This document shows, piece by piece, positions 49,850 to 63,882 of a stretch of 64,000 nt of DNA; within the stretch, counting starts at the first letter, position 1, and every line of letters starts with the position of its first letter. The DNA is taken from positions 19,141,489-19,205,488 of the forward strand of contig OX344756.2 of NCBI GenBank assembly GCA_947034885.2, read 5' to 3'. The notes beneath the pieces are model-generated. The model was not told the DNA's origin. It saw only the letters and a list, made by a program, of their open reading frames with translations, and ran no database searches. A program made the position numbers and the translations under genes. The stretch comes from Thuidium tamariscinum (taxonomy: Eukaryota > Streptophyta > Bryopsida > Hypnales > Thuidiaceae).

Positions 49850-50790
49850 CCCCTAAATGGTTTTGACTATGTTTTCACCAAAACGGCTCCAAAACTGCCA
49901 TTTCTAATACATGTACAAAAATTTTGAAACAAAAATATTTTTTGACACTTATAACCATAGGATCTTGTAGTATGCTTTTTTTCAAAGATTTAGAAAAATT
50001 TCAGAATTTTTCACCCTCTAAATTGCAAGATACTAGCATTTGATTTGACAAAAATCATTTTTTTGGCCCTACAAAATCACGGGCAGCTGCACTTTACAAG
50101 GTCACATTTGTATTAAAAAAAATTCAAATTGGTGATTACTCTTAGGATTCATTTTTAAAGGTGATTTGACCACATGCTTAAAATTTTCAAATCAATTGGA
50201 ATTGAACAACGTATAGGAAAAAAATGGTAAGTGAAAGAAGTAGAAAATGAGCCAAAATACTAAATTGTAAACAATTTATTTATGGAATTGAAAATGCCAA
50301 TCCCAATGGTTAAATTGTTGTAATAAAAAACTTATATCTTTTTTTTAAAATTCCAAAATGATTAAAAATTGAATCAAATAAAAAAAATTCAACTCTTTTT
50401 GTAGTGTATAGATTCTATAACTAGTTGAAACTACCCCAAACTAAAACTCTTCATAACTTTTGACTCATTGATCAAAATGGAATGATTCAAAGCTTTCCAT
50501 TTAGATAAAAATCTAATAAATTAATTACAAAATTTTAATTCTTAAAAAAATAATTTTTATAGAAGTTGTTTTTGCTACCTAGATTGCCCACCAAGTAAAG
50601 AAAATGACATATCTTATAATAACTTTTTAACTATGTTGTCAAATGCTATGAAAATTTTTGGGCCTTGAAGCTACTCCTTGGGCATATGTAACATGTTGTG
50701 TGAAAATTTCAAAGAAAAAAAATCGCTACTTATAGTGAGTTGTCAAAAATTGCTATGTTGCCAAAAAAACGCAGTTTGGACATATAGGGG
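49850..50790. mobile_element. 941-bp TTAA-family TIR element
   Basis: It matches 45229-46170 throughout. The left end is CCCCTAAATGG and the right end inverted CCCCTATATG. TTAA is on the right and a diverged TTGGA on the left. Confidence 0.78.
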
Positions 50791-51280
50791 TTAAATGTAC
50801 TCATGCTTTGTTTGCTATAGTACTCAATCAAGTTGAAGTAGAAGTTCAAGAAGAAGTCAAATATAGTTTGTAAGCTAAAGAGTTGACATGCACTATTGAT
50901 TAGTTGTTGGAAAATTTTGTTTGTATTTTTTTTTTAAATTGCTACACCAAGATTCAATCATTGTTTGTGTGAGAGAAGATAGGTAGAAGTGTATAATCCA
51001 AGCAACTTCATTTTTTTTAATATACCTAGTAGCTCAAGGCCATTTGAAGGTCAATTTTAACATCCTCTACCTTAGAAATGGAGATAATATCTTAAAATTT
51101 TCCATAATACAAAAGTCATCCTATCATTCATGACTAAATGACACTATGCCTTGAGTCCCTATTGAAGGTCATATTTCAACTTCCATAGGTTGTAGAAAGT
51201 GAATAAAACTTTTTAGTGCAATGAACAAAGTTCTAACTCTAAGTGTCATAGAACTTGTTTTTTTATGATATTATATAGTA

Positions 51281-51727
51281 ACTAGCGGTTGGTGCTTGCT
51301 ATGCTATGCAATCATCATTAGAATTTAGAAAATTGTTATCATGAAAGCTCAAATCTCACAAAAGCACTAAATCATAGAAGTGCAAAGAAGCTTTAAGCCA
51401 AGAAAACCAATGGATTTGCTAATCTTCTTGTGGATCCTCTTTAATATCCCCTTCATTGCAATAACTACATTATTTTTATAATATCATTCTCTGTAAAAGG
51501 TGATATTACAAAAGTGATTGCAAATTGCTATTCCTTTTCTGTAATATCACATTGTGTGACAATAAGATTTTCATGTATTCATGATTGAAAACATTCTTAT
51601 AAAATACTTAAAATAATTATTTTAAGGACTTATTGAAATAAATATCATGCATTCTATTCAAATATATCAAAATTTTATTAATATGTGATACAGTGAATGC
51701 ATAGCATACCAAGCACCAACCCCTAGT
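51281..51727. mobile_element. 447-bp TIR element
   Basis: 30-bp inverted ends start ACTAGCGGTTGGTGCTTG on the left and, inverted, ACTAGGGGTTGGTGCTTG on the right, both followed by TATGCTATGCA. The target duplication is unclear and the superfamily unassigned. Confidence 0.72.
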
Positions 51728-53470
51728 ATTAATGATAGCATTTGTGACATTAGAGAGGGAGTTATCATTTTAGTAGTATGATTAAGTGCTCAAAAATTGA
51801 TCAAAAAGTTAAAGATTTATTTTTTTAAGCACTAATGGCATCAAATATGCATTTGATAGATTGGAACAAAATTTCAACTCATGAAAATGTTATGTGATGC
51901 TTTTTTCTTTATTTTGTATTCAAAACAATAGTTAGGACTTGGAGGATGCTAAGTTTGATTTTCATTTTGGCTACATCCAATTCAACTTCCAAAGTTCACT
52001 TTCTTGGTGCTAAAACTTCCAAAAACAGTTTCTAGAAAGGTATTTTGGAATGGTGTGGGACTTTAAATGTAGTCTGAAGTCTTAAATTCTAATTTTTAGT
52101 TCCCTACAAATGATCAATTTTTGAAAATTCAATGGAACTTGCAATATTATGCAAAATGGCACCAATTAATGAAGCAAGACTCTTTTTTTACAATGTCATT
52201 ATTTATATTTACTATAAGTCTTAATGAAAATTATTTTTGAGACAATTGAAACAAGTAGTATCATGACTCACTCTTTGAGAAATTCTACTTGTGAAATCCT
52301 TTACTTGAAATATATACTTAATTTGTTGTGTTCACAAACATCGTATCTAATTATACAAGTATATATGTATGTAAGTTAATTAGTTCAAGCCTTCAAGGCC
52401 AAATCATGTTGTATGTGAACTTGGTCAATTTGATCAAATTATAATTATTCAAGTGTTTAGTCTTAAAGTGAAAGATAAATTGCGGGATAAATTGATGTGA
52501 AAGATAAATTGATGGAGGGAATGGCCAACAAGTGGAATTAAAGGATTTAGTCTAATTGTTTTGTGCAAATCAATATATTTTTGTTGGGCCAAGTGGAACA
52601 ATTAAAGTGAAGATCTTTGTATGGGTTGTTGTATGAGTAAAAAAGACAACTTCAATATGATTTAAGTGTGGAACAAGTTGTCTCCAAGTAGTATTGGCTA
52701 TTAAATTATTATACAATGTGAGTCTACATTTTTTAATAGAAAAATATTTTGTTCATGTATTTTGTAAATAATATTATATAAGTCAAGTTGAATACAATGG
52801 AAATTTCAATTTGGCTTAAAGGACTTGTCCAATCGTGATATTTATCTTGATAGTTGTAGCTCAATTATTTGGAACATTTAATTTTGTAAAAATATATTTA
52901 AGTTCAATACAATAATAAAATTTTCAAAAATTTAGTGCAAGTATTATTCATCTTCCAACTCAATCAAATGATCAAAATTCAATATAGGAAATGATTATAT
53001 TGAAATTTTCTATTTCATATTTTCAAACTCTAATAGACATATCATATAATAATAGAATACAAATTCATTTAATTTATTGCAAGACCTTACTAGTTAATTT
53101 ATTTGAAATACAATATTTACTTCAATGACAAGACAACTTGCATGCTATGTATTGTAAATGAACATTGAAAGCCCTAGTTAACTATTTATTTGTGCATCAC
53201 TTGATAATGTACTGGTCAATGATAGACTTCATTAAGATTAAGAAGACTAAATGAAAGTATTTTTTAATTGAAAAATTGTTTTTGAAGTTATTTCAATGCC
53301 CTATGTACTTCACTAATGATCACTTTAAAAGCAATGTAAGACAAACTATGGTATACATTTGAATTGTTAAAGCTAACAAACAAACAAAATATTCAAATTT
53401 CTATAGCATGAATTTTTGTAAGCGTACTTTAATACAACTATAATATAGTATATTGTAATGATTCATATAT
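51728..53470. other. AT-rich intergenic DNA
   Basis: Nothing coding recognised. Confidence 0.5.
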
Positions 53471-53603
53471 CACTACAAGAAAACAATGTAAAGATTGACA
53501 AGTCCAAATCAACTAATTATGACCAAAGTGACAAAAAAAATTCTAAATTTTTTGAGAAAATTGATTAAAAAAATGTCCAAATTGACACTATTCTCTAGTA
53601 GTG
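53471..53603. mobile_element. 133-bp CACTA-type MITE
   Basis: The ends are CACTACAAGAAAACAATGT and, inverted, CACTACTAGAGAATAGTGT, flanked by TAT on both sides, the 3-bp duplication of CACTA elements. Confidence 0.8.
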
Positions 53604-55230
53604 TATAGTACAAAAAAAAAGGAGGAGCTTACATGAAGAACTTCCATTTTCTATTTCCAAACAGATAGAATAATGGATAATGTCTGAATTTGGATTGTTG
53701 ATTGTTTGTTCACTTCAACTCAAATTTTTATCATTATACTACATCCTAAACCCTAATCTATAATACCAATTTACTTGCCAACATATTTTGTAAGATTTTA
53801 GGCCCCTAAACCATTGCATTTGCAATGCATAAATTAGATTTAGCCAATAAAATACTACTTTTGTGGATTTTTAAGTTTCCTTCGTTTTTCCTTCCATTAA
53901 ACATTTATGATTCATATGTATGATTTATATGTATGACTTTTTTGATATATGATGTTTCTATATGTATTGTTTGTATACATTGTGTTCAATAATAGTTTGG
54001 AAGTTCTTGTTGTATTATACATGAATTACTCTATTGATCAACCTTAAGACCATGCATAAATTTTGAAATATAGTAGGGACATGTTTAAAGGCTTCAAATT
54101 TCAATTTTAACTATTATAGGATATAGGAAAATGGATAAAAAATAGAAGTAGAGAAAAGAGATATATCTATTATCAAATAATAGATAAATAGCCTTCCATA
54201 ATAAAAAAATTTGATGCACATATAGTATATGAATTACAAGGTATAGTGAAGTACCTAGGTTGAATGCACTTTAATGGAAGGTATTGGAAACTCCATCACC
54301 ATGATATTATTGACTTTTCTACAAAAGATGTTTACTCTATAGATCACCAATTAGTCTATTTAAATGCAATTTCTATCTCCATAACCTTTAATATAAATTT
54401 GAGCTATAAAAGTAATACCTTTTAAATTCAAGACCAATTTGAGAAGCAATGTTCTTAAATTCTATATTCTATTCTAATTTAATTTATTTGAATATTCAAT
54501 ATTTGATTGGAATTGAGGGTCTAGGCCTATAGACATGGTCTTTTGATTTTCTAGTGTAAGAATGATATGGAAAACATAACTACAATGATTTTTGATTTGA
54601 CATTTTATTCAAGTATTCATGAAATTTTCAATTTCTCATACAAAAAAATGATGTTTCTATTGAATATAGAAGATAAATAATTGTATCCCCCTAAAATAAG
54701 TACAAAAAATTTACTACATGTACTTGTTCAATTTCATATCACTAGTCTTTATTTTAGAGTAATCAATGAAAGTATTAAGGATCTAGCAACAATTTTTTAA
54801 GCATGTTAAGATCAAATGACTCTAAAATAAATTCACATTGCATCTCTTCAATTACAAAGAAAATAGATGTTGCTATCAATGACAATAAATGAAAAATAAT
54901 GAAATAGAGGCCATTGCAACAACTATAAAGAGTCACTTATAAATAAGAAATAGGCTTTATAAATTAGGAAGACTTCCTATGCAACTACCATGCCTTCTCT
55001 ACATGTTCAAATTTGCACAAGATCACCTTAAAATTCAACATATCTAACCAAAAATTTATTACTTTTTGATCTTTCACTTTGTCAACTTCAAATTGTTGTA
55101 AGAAGTTTTTTTAAGATGTTTTTAGATATTTTAAATTTAAAAATTAGATAATAAACTAGACTTTATTTTGCTTCATTTCAATGATTAACATTTAAAATAA
55201 AAGGAATCATCTTCAACCAAAAGATTAGAT
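53604..55230. other. 3' flank of copy C
   Basis: From about 54055 it is related to 950-2200 downstream of copy A. No gene is seen. Confidence 0.5.
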
Positions 55231-55234
55231 CTAA

Positions 55235-56011
55235 GAGTGATTATAAGAATCACTCGTACTATTTGTTGCATTTTTTATTTTTAAGTTGATTGGATTTTAG
55301 ATCTACTATAAGTTCATCATTAGAAAGTTAGGATGGATGGCATAACTTAATTTGCCATAGAAAAATAGTTTGCATTGATATATTGGAGGCACTATATGCC
55401 CCTAAGCAATACTATAGAGTCTTTTTGTTTACTATGAAATACTATTTTGAACCATAGGCTACAATTTATGCTAGAAAAAAACCCCTCTATATTTCTATTT
55501 TTTAACATTATAAAATAAATTTGAAAAGTCATTTGAAAAGTGGTTACTATTGCCAACTAAGAATAAAGAAAGAAAATCAAAGCTGGAGCTAAATAAACAT
55601 TTTGAATTCAATATAAATTCAATTTTAGTATAGTACACTTTAGGCCAATGTCAAACACATTTCAAAAATGTATTTGTAAATACCCTCTCTTGAGAAGGTG
55701 AATTTATAATAGAAGACCTAGCATACCAAATTTGGCAATGTAATTCTTCAAAAAAAAGGTACTCAATAGTACTAAAACCACCAAAATCATATATGTGATG
55801 TATATTCAAAATTCAATTTCACCTATTGAATTAATTTTTTTTAATATTTGAAATAATTCAAGTACATTTTCTATTGCTATAGGAATTTTATTTCTCAATT
55901 TCCTCGTCAATTTCATGTTCATTCAATCAACTTTGCAATACTTATAATACAAAATAACTTCCACAATAAATACGTGATAGAAAATAGAATAGGTGTTTCT
56001 TGCAATCACTT
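55235..56011. mobile_element. MITE, GGTGATTGC subfamily, 777 bp
   Basis: The ends are GAGTGATTATAAGAATCAC and inverted AAGTGATTGCAAGAAACAC, flanked by CTAA on both sides (55231-55234, 56012-56015). The 3' flanks of A and B give empty sites (aaccaaaagattagat). Confidence 0.8.
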
Positions 56012-56543
56012 CTAAATTTAAAAAGACAAATAATTCATGGAAAATGAAAATTACAAAAGGAACATGTAAAAATGGAACAAAAAGAATAATTGCAAAACCA
56101 AAGCATATTAAGAAATAGACTCAATTTTGAAAAACTAACATGTGCCCATTTTCAATGAGTTATTTGATTCAAAATACAATGTACAATACACCATTGCTAC
56201 AAGTAAAAAGAACTTCCTTTTCATGAGAAAGTGATGTTTGAAAAGAATTTGTAACTCTAGAATAAACTCAAACTCAAATCTAAATCCCAATTATGGTTTG
56301 TCAAAATACAAATAAAATTTTTCAATCCATTGAAACTTTTACAAAGTCTTGAAAAGGTCTAAATTACATAACATTATTGAATTAAGATAATAAAAACAAG
56401 AAGACCATTATTACATTTCATATCCTACAACCTTGTACAACTTTCTATTTGCTTAGTAATATAACCTCACTCAATGTAGAGATTGGTTGTGACATTCAAT
56501 ATATATCAACTTACACTTCATATACTACACCCTAGTAGAGCAT

Positions 56544-59500
56544 CTATTTGCTTAGTGATATAATCTCACTCAATTGAAGAGACTGATTGTGACTTTCAAA
56601 ATCCAAATGCTTATTGCTATCATCTTTTGTAAGACATTGCAAAGAAGAATTGGGTGTTGAAGAATAAAAACTAGATGATTCCATAGCAAATGATGGAATT
56701 GAACCTTCAAGATTGTCTTCTAATGCACAATCATCCACATCTTTGTTGCCAATGAGCATAGCCACAACTTCAGACATCATTGGACGCCTTGCCACATTAT
56801 GATGCAAACATAGGAATTCAACTTTCACAACTTGTTGGAAAGTAGCATCTTCTATGGATGTCGTTTCTTCAAGGGACTTGTCTCTTAACTTTGACAACTT
56901 GTCATTTGCAAGCAATTCTTGAGCCTACACATCATCAAAATTTCATTCCATTCAATCAATTGGAAATAACTTCCAATGTCATTTCTACCTTGAACATCAT
57001 ACTTGTAAGTATAGCAACATTCTAAATTAATATCCATAAGAGACTTACCCATTGCACCAAATATTGTTCTCTTGAAGGACATTTGAGATCAATGTTCTTT
57101 CGCCCACTCACAATCTCCAATAGCAATATACCAAAACTAAATACATCAAGCTTTGAAGATACTTGACCATAACACAAATATTCCGGTGCCATGTATCCCC
57201 TGCACAAGTTACTCACAAAGACCATGCAAAAGGTCTATAAAAAATATATTTCAAACTTTGAACAATACGAGGCAAAAAAAAACATTTTGAAGAATGTATG
57301 ACTTCAAAACAAAGGCTTACATGGTCCCATCAACTTTGGATACACTCATGTGAGTTTCTCCATCATCAAATAATGGAAAAAAGAGTGCCAAGCCAAAGTC
57401 CGCAATCTTGGGATGGAAGTGCTTGTCAAGGAGGATATTTTCGCCTTTGATGTCTCGATGTATTATGGCCGGTTGCACTTCTTCATGGAGGTATGCCAAA
57501 CCCCGAGCAATCCCCAAGATGATGTTGAACCGGGTTGGCCAATCAAGATGTCTACAACTTTTTGTTCCCCACAAAGCATCTGCAAGGTTCTTATTTTCTA
57601 CAAACTCATGAACTAAGATCCTTTGGTTTTCTTTTATGCAACATCCCTTCAATTGCACCAAATTTCGATGCTTGATATTAGATACAATGATGATTTCACT
57701 TAGGAAATCTTGTATACCTTGCTCCATACTTAATTTAGTCAATTTTTTCACTGCCACAAGACTTCCATCCGAAAGAACACCCTGATATACATTCACATTC
57801 AAAACTTAAAGATTTGAAGATAATCTTACAAATTATTTTGTCTCACAAAACTAATGATTATCTAATATGATTTTGGAATTGTACATTTTCATTGAAAATG
57901 AGCTAGAAAAGTTCAAACTATGAATCAACTTAAAACAAAATTGAATTGAAGATTGAGTTAGACATATACCTTGTAGACTATGCCAAATCCACCTTGTCCT
58001 AGTTTATTTCTAATATGAAAATCTTCGGTGGCAATTTTCAACTCACTAAATGAGTAGAGGTTGGGCTTCACATCTTTCTTATCCAATTCTACAATATCCA
58101 ACAATATTTTTAGAATAATAGAATATCCAAAAAAACTCTTCAATAGTAAAATAATAGATGCAATGCATGGCCCAAAATAATATATGAAGCTCACCCCTTT
58201 GAAATTCACATAGCATTGAAATTTTCCTCTTCAACCTTTGGATCATAAAGAACGCCACGATAAAGGCAAGAGCCACCATAGGGCTTACAATAGCAATGAT
58301 AATTATTAGAATTTTGTTTGTCTTTTTGACAATCACAATTGGCTCTTCAACTGCATATGGTCACATTTTATGGTTAGAAGATATAAACTTCTACATATTT
58401 CTAGTTAAGATTTTATCTAACTGAAAATTTAATCATGGATTATACAATATTTTCTTCATTAAGAATGAAATGTTTTAGTAAACCAAAAGCATATATAAAC
58501 TTTAAATAGAACTTTTTCTACATAAAGGTAAATTTGGCATTGATTACCTTCCATAGGGGATGATGCATTGAATCAACAAACCAAATGCAATACTCTTGTT
58601 TTGAGACTTGAATTTGTGCAAATTGGATTGCCTCCTAAAAATAATTTATTGTCTGACAAAATCCTTAACTCACTAAAGCATGATGAGGGATCATTGGAAG
58701 GATAAAAACTAGTAATATTGTTATGCAATAATGAAATTGACTTGATTTTTGAATTTTGACATGAAATGTTTGGCAAATGCAATTCTCCTGTAATAAGGTT
58801 GGAATCCAAATTTCTGCACATGAAACAAACATTTATTGCATATCAATTTTTTTGGACTATGATTTCAATAAGTCATCAAAATTTTGATATCAATTTGAGT
58901 TGTAGAGTTGTGGTGATACTTATGAATAAAAATTACACAAATTATTGAATGATAGATAAAGTAATGATGGGGAATTTCGTTAAAATGGCGGTATTCCACA
59001 TGCCATTTTCACACCTTGACATCTAGGACAAGTATACATTGCTAATATCTAGGACACTTTTAGATTTCTGAAATCTATGACAAGCATAGATATTAGACCA
59101 AACAATCTAAAAAATCTAGGATTGGTATAGATTTCAGAAATCTAGGAGAGTTGTAGATTTCCAAAATCTGGTACAGGTGTAGATCCTAGGATAGAAAAAA
59201 CGGTTCAGACCGCGCAGTCTAAACTGCTCAAAAGCGCCAATTTAACAAAATGGCGCCATTTTAACGAAATTTCCCATAATGTCTTTGTTACTATATTACT
59301 TTGAATTAGACAATCTTGAATTTATTTAATTTTTTATTTATACTAATACTCAATTTTACATTATAATATTCCTATTCAAAATATCTAAATTAGAATACCA
59401 AGCTTCTATATTATTGGTTGACTAACTTGTAATGCGTCATTTATTTTGCTTAAAACAATTGAAAAGTAGCTCAATAATCAAGATGTTGTCTTGAAAGCAA

Positions 59501-62500
59501 TGATCAACTTACATTTCTTCTAGTTTTGGTAATTGTAAGAACCACTTTGGGAATGATTGGAGCTTGTTATTGCACATAGATCTACACAGAGGTTGGAAAA
59601 CATGGGTTACTTGCATCTATTTGAAAAAACTAAAAACAATGAATATGGGATATTTTGTATGATATTTTCATTGTTTAATGAAAAGATAAAATTCACAAAA
59701 ATCATGTTTATGTAACATACAAACAACAATACAAATGAAATGTAAAACATAAATGCATTATATAAGAATCTTACATCTTTTGAACTATTGAAGTACTCGT
59801 ATTTGAAAAATCTTGTGGGACGCTTGATATATTGTTGAAGTCCAAATAACTGCATATAAAATTTACAAATAAAATTTTGGATATTAGTAGTGTAAAATAC
59901 AAAAGATCTATTAATAAATTGCATTCAATATTGATAGAGGAAAATCCAAATACTAAGTCTCTTTTTCTTTCAAATTGATAGATTCAAAGAGATGATAGAT
60001 TGATTAAGAAAGTAATAGTAGAAAACCTTGAAAAAGAGCTCTAATGAGTGACAGTTGTATACTTACATGTCTTGAACAGTCTCCAATTTAAAAAGTTCTA
60101 TTGGAAACCTCATTATGAAATTATTTTGCACATATCTGCAAACAATGCCTAGTTGAGTGGCATGATTCAAAAAAACTTTCATCTTAATTAGACAACACTA
60201 AATCCATTTCTGAAAAATGATCAACATGCTAAACTGCACATCTAACTTTATGCTTACAATGTTCTAATATTCAATGATGAAAATATATGAAAGAAACTTT
60301 CAAAACACACTATACAATGGCAAATGTAGTCTTCAACTCACATAGATTTGAATAGACTGTATTCATAGTCAATAAAAGAGATATTGGTTATGAAGTTGTT
60401 TGACAAATCAACAATCTCTATGAAGTTGCCCTCAAGTGAAACCTCTCCTTTTAATTGGTTGTTGCTAACATTCCTGCAAATATTCAACAAAATAGATTAC
60501 ATTCAATAAAACTCAATTATGATAAAAAATAAATTAAAAAAACTTTTGCAAAACTCAAGGTCAAGTTGCTAGTTGGACAGAGGGACATTACTCACCTCAA
60601 TTTCCAAAGAATAATAATCCAAAAGACTTACAGATATAGAAGATCCAAAAACTCCCCACGATTCATACTTGTGAATGAGTTCCCCGATAAGTCTCTACCA
60701 AAAAAATACAAAACACCAAAATCACAATTTTTGTATTACTTCAAATAGCAATGTATCTTCACGATGGCGTTCCATGGTCAAAATTGTTAAAAGAGTAGAA
60801 TCTAGAGCACCCAAAATGTTCCATTTGAGCATTGAAATTTTTAACTATCTCAAAGTTAAAAAATCTAGGCTTCCAAGTGCTCAGGTGCACCAGACTCACA
60901 GGTATTCAAGCCCAGAATTCATGTCACAATCAGGGGTAAATCCATTGCTTATGCTCCCATTGAAGGAGCAGTTTTTAAGTATCCTGAAAGAACATGCCAC
61001 ACCATCATACATTAAGAACAGGCTATCAACATTTATTGTAGAATTCTCCGATGTAAACTGGTATTGCCTGCCCAACGAACTATCAAAGCGAAAAAAGAAA
61101 CTTGAAATCTTACAAGCGCAAACGGGCAAATGCTACTACTCTTACAGTGTGGTAAGACTATCTTCAAGGTAACAAAAAATGCCTGGCGGAAGAGGTCCGG
61201 AGAGCTTGGGTGTTGAATAAATTGTGCTGAGCACAAGAGAAAGTGAAAACCACAAGCGCTTAAAATCAACGGGATAATATAAATATTGAGAGAATCAGCA
61301 GTACATTGAGCAATCGCAAATTGAGCATAACAGGGTAGTCTTATCGATCATTCAAGATGAATCTCACTAAAGGGGTGCGATTTGAGAGCCAAAATTTGTG
61401 ATATACTATGACAAAAAAAGTCCAAAATCTAACACTTGTGTGGACTTATCAGTTTAGAGCGCCCAAATATTGGAATCAGCTGATTGGTATACCGCCAACT
61501 TAACGAAATTGACGTTGACTCCAATTTGCGACCTCTGAACCCACGTACTCAGTTGCATCATGTAGATAACTGAAAATGCAAAGAATATATAATATGTATG
61601 TGTGTGTAAGTTAAGAGTACGTATTGCACGCTTCCAAACTTGCTTACAGAGATTGAAGGTTTGTCAGATTCGTAATTGCAGGAGGTAATCCACCAACAAT
61701 CTTCGAGGAGTTGGCGCCTATCCCGGCGCCATTAGCTCTGGAGATGCACAACAATTAGTCACGACGTGAAGGTCTTTCACTTTTTGTCAAAATCCTTGGG
61801 CCTAGGAAAGATCTATATATACCTCAGTTAATCCTGGTCTGGATTGAAATATGACTGAAATCAGATCAAGAGAATTTACCCAATTACTGGCTCACATCCT
61901 TCCTCAAAGCTCCAATAGTTAACGTATACTTCGTATCATTTTGGAATTCTGATCGAATTCAATGAAACCTACTTTACGGCAATCTAAGTTTACCAAAGTT
62001 ACACTATTTGTGCTGATTTTAAGTTATCATTTGTGCAGGCAGCAATCCTAGCTTCGAATTCTGTATTGAAAGTCTAATAACCACAAAAGGAGTAACTTTG
62101 TAGTGACTCTAATTTTGATTCGCCCTCACTAATTAATGGGATACAAAAGTCAGAGGAGCTGAGTCGAAAGCTTCAAACGACGCAAGAGAGTTCGAGGCTA
62201 GAATTCTTGCGAACTCACAGAGATATCTGTGTCAAGAAGTAGTATGTGTTTATTGAGGTGCTGGCGTTTTGCTGAAAGGTCTTCTCCTCGCAACGAAACC
62301 CTCGCCAGGGTTCTAGGCCCCGGCCCCAGTTGTAATAACAGGGATGTTCCGTGAAAGACCATTTCAGTGTATCGGTAAGCCATGAAGCATTGGTGCCTGC
62401 CTCTACCCAAGACCGCATGATGCTGTGCACGGCATCTCCTGCACAGAGCCAACGGAACACACATGGTTGGTTTCATTATAATTTTACAATTCCACCGCCA

Positions 62501-63882
62501 AAACATGCAAAATATAAGTACATGAATAAATGTCAAAAATCTAGGATGGGCATGGATTTATGTATGAAAATGCGCATTCTGAAGGTGCCAAAAAGACTAA
62601 AATACCACCAATTCAACAAAATTGACATCATATCATGCACATTCAGTTCATAGCATTACACTCGTCACATATTGCAAGAGTTGACATATGCAGATAGAGA
62701 TCTATTTGTTATTTGGGTGTGATTTTATTACTAGGTAAACCACCCCATTCCAAGTATAAAACCCATTCCAAACACACTATTAAAGTCTTGATTTGGATTA
62801 CAATAGATTGAGTTAGTATCCATAATTAATGTCTTGGGCAATGATAATGGAATGAATAGTGACCGTAATAAGAACTCCTACCACCCTCGAGTGAAAATTG
62901 ATCTCAAAAAGTGACATTTTAATTTAGGTCTTGATGCTATGCCCATTTCAGGAAATATTGTGATCACTTTAGGTGAGTAAGATGGCCATTGGGGATGCAT
63001 TTTAAGTTGGTTTTGGTAGTCTTTGGGCCATTTGGGCTGCACACTTCTAAATTTCATAACAAATTCATACTTTGTAAAAAAAAGAAGCATAATTCCAATC
63101 ATTGTTGCCTTTTCTTGGATTTGTCTTAATGTGGGACAAAAAATTTCAACATTGTCATGAGCTCAAACCAGTCATTCTGCCTGTTTACCCTAGTCGGTGT
63201 ATTTGGAAATCGAAGGGCTCTGTACAAGAACCGGAGGGGTTTGAACGTTCATCTGCAACGAGTGCAGTTGGAATCGTTCCTCCGAAACCTCATTCTATAC
63301 CAATTTTACATTTTAGAGCATTGTGATTTGAAAGAGAGAAAATCCATGCACTAGAAAGGTCAGTCCTTACCTCACGTGAACGTCACAATCTGGGACACTG
63401 AAAACCTAGTCCCAATATTTCAAACAGTGAGATTAATTACGATTGTGGACTTATATGCTTGTGCAGCTTACTCAGACACAGATCACGTTATCAGAGTTAG
63501 CCTATTTCGATCAGCATTACCACTGACACTATTTCAGATTCTCCATGGTTCTGACTTTAGCAATTAATTGTTGCAGTCCCTCCAAATTCTAGTCATTGTT
63601 ACAGTCGGGTTTACAGTCGGGGTCTCCATATTCTGATCTTCTGGGCCCAAATTTGAGCGAATGTCACACTAGATAGAATGAATAGTGTGACTGATGCTGG
63701 AGCTGACTGAACAAATTTGGCAGAGAGAGCAAGTCACACAAATAATACTGAGGAGAATCGAGAAAATTAGGAAAGAAATTGAGTACCTTCAGATTTCTAG
63801 TACAGCTCTTGCGAATGCACCCAGCCATGGCAGCCATGCCGCAGAACAAGTGAAGCACAAAAACACTGATCCACCCCATCAT
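56544..63882 (-). pseudogene. LRR receptor-like protein kinase, copy C (frameshift and TGA)
   Basis: Exons: 63882-63787, 62438-62219, 61737-61648, 61226-61146, 60983-60900, 60694-60632, 60473-60342, 60135-60067, 59849-59775, 59581-59513, 58813-58548, 58350-58195, 58088-57970, 57781-57321, 57199-57049, 56924-56544. It has two lesions. Exon 1 is 96 bases against 121 in A and B (a G missing from GGGG after MAAMAG, plus further loss), which breaks the phase into exon 2. Codon 58575-58573 in exon 11 is TGA, at the same place as in copy B. Kinase exons are otherwise open, with LGQGGFG, VKK, HRD, DFG and an intact APE. The copy is clearly more divergent than A and B are from each other, so it is the older duplicate. 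It is probably a pseudogene. Confidence 0.82.
58967..59277. mobile_element. 311-bp MITE in intron 10 of copy C
   Basis: The ends are ATGGGGAATTTCGTTAAAA and, inverted, ATGGGAAATTTCGTTAAAA, flanked by AATG on both sides (58963-58966, 59278-59281). The interior repeats the motif AAATCTAGGACA several times in both directions. A and B lack it. Confidence 0.8.
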
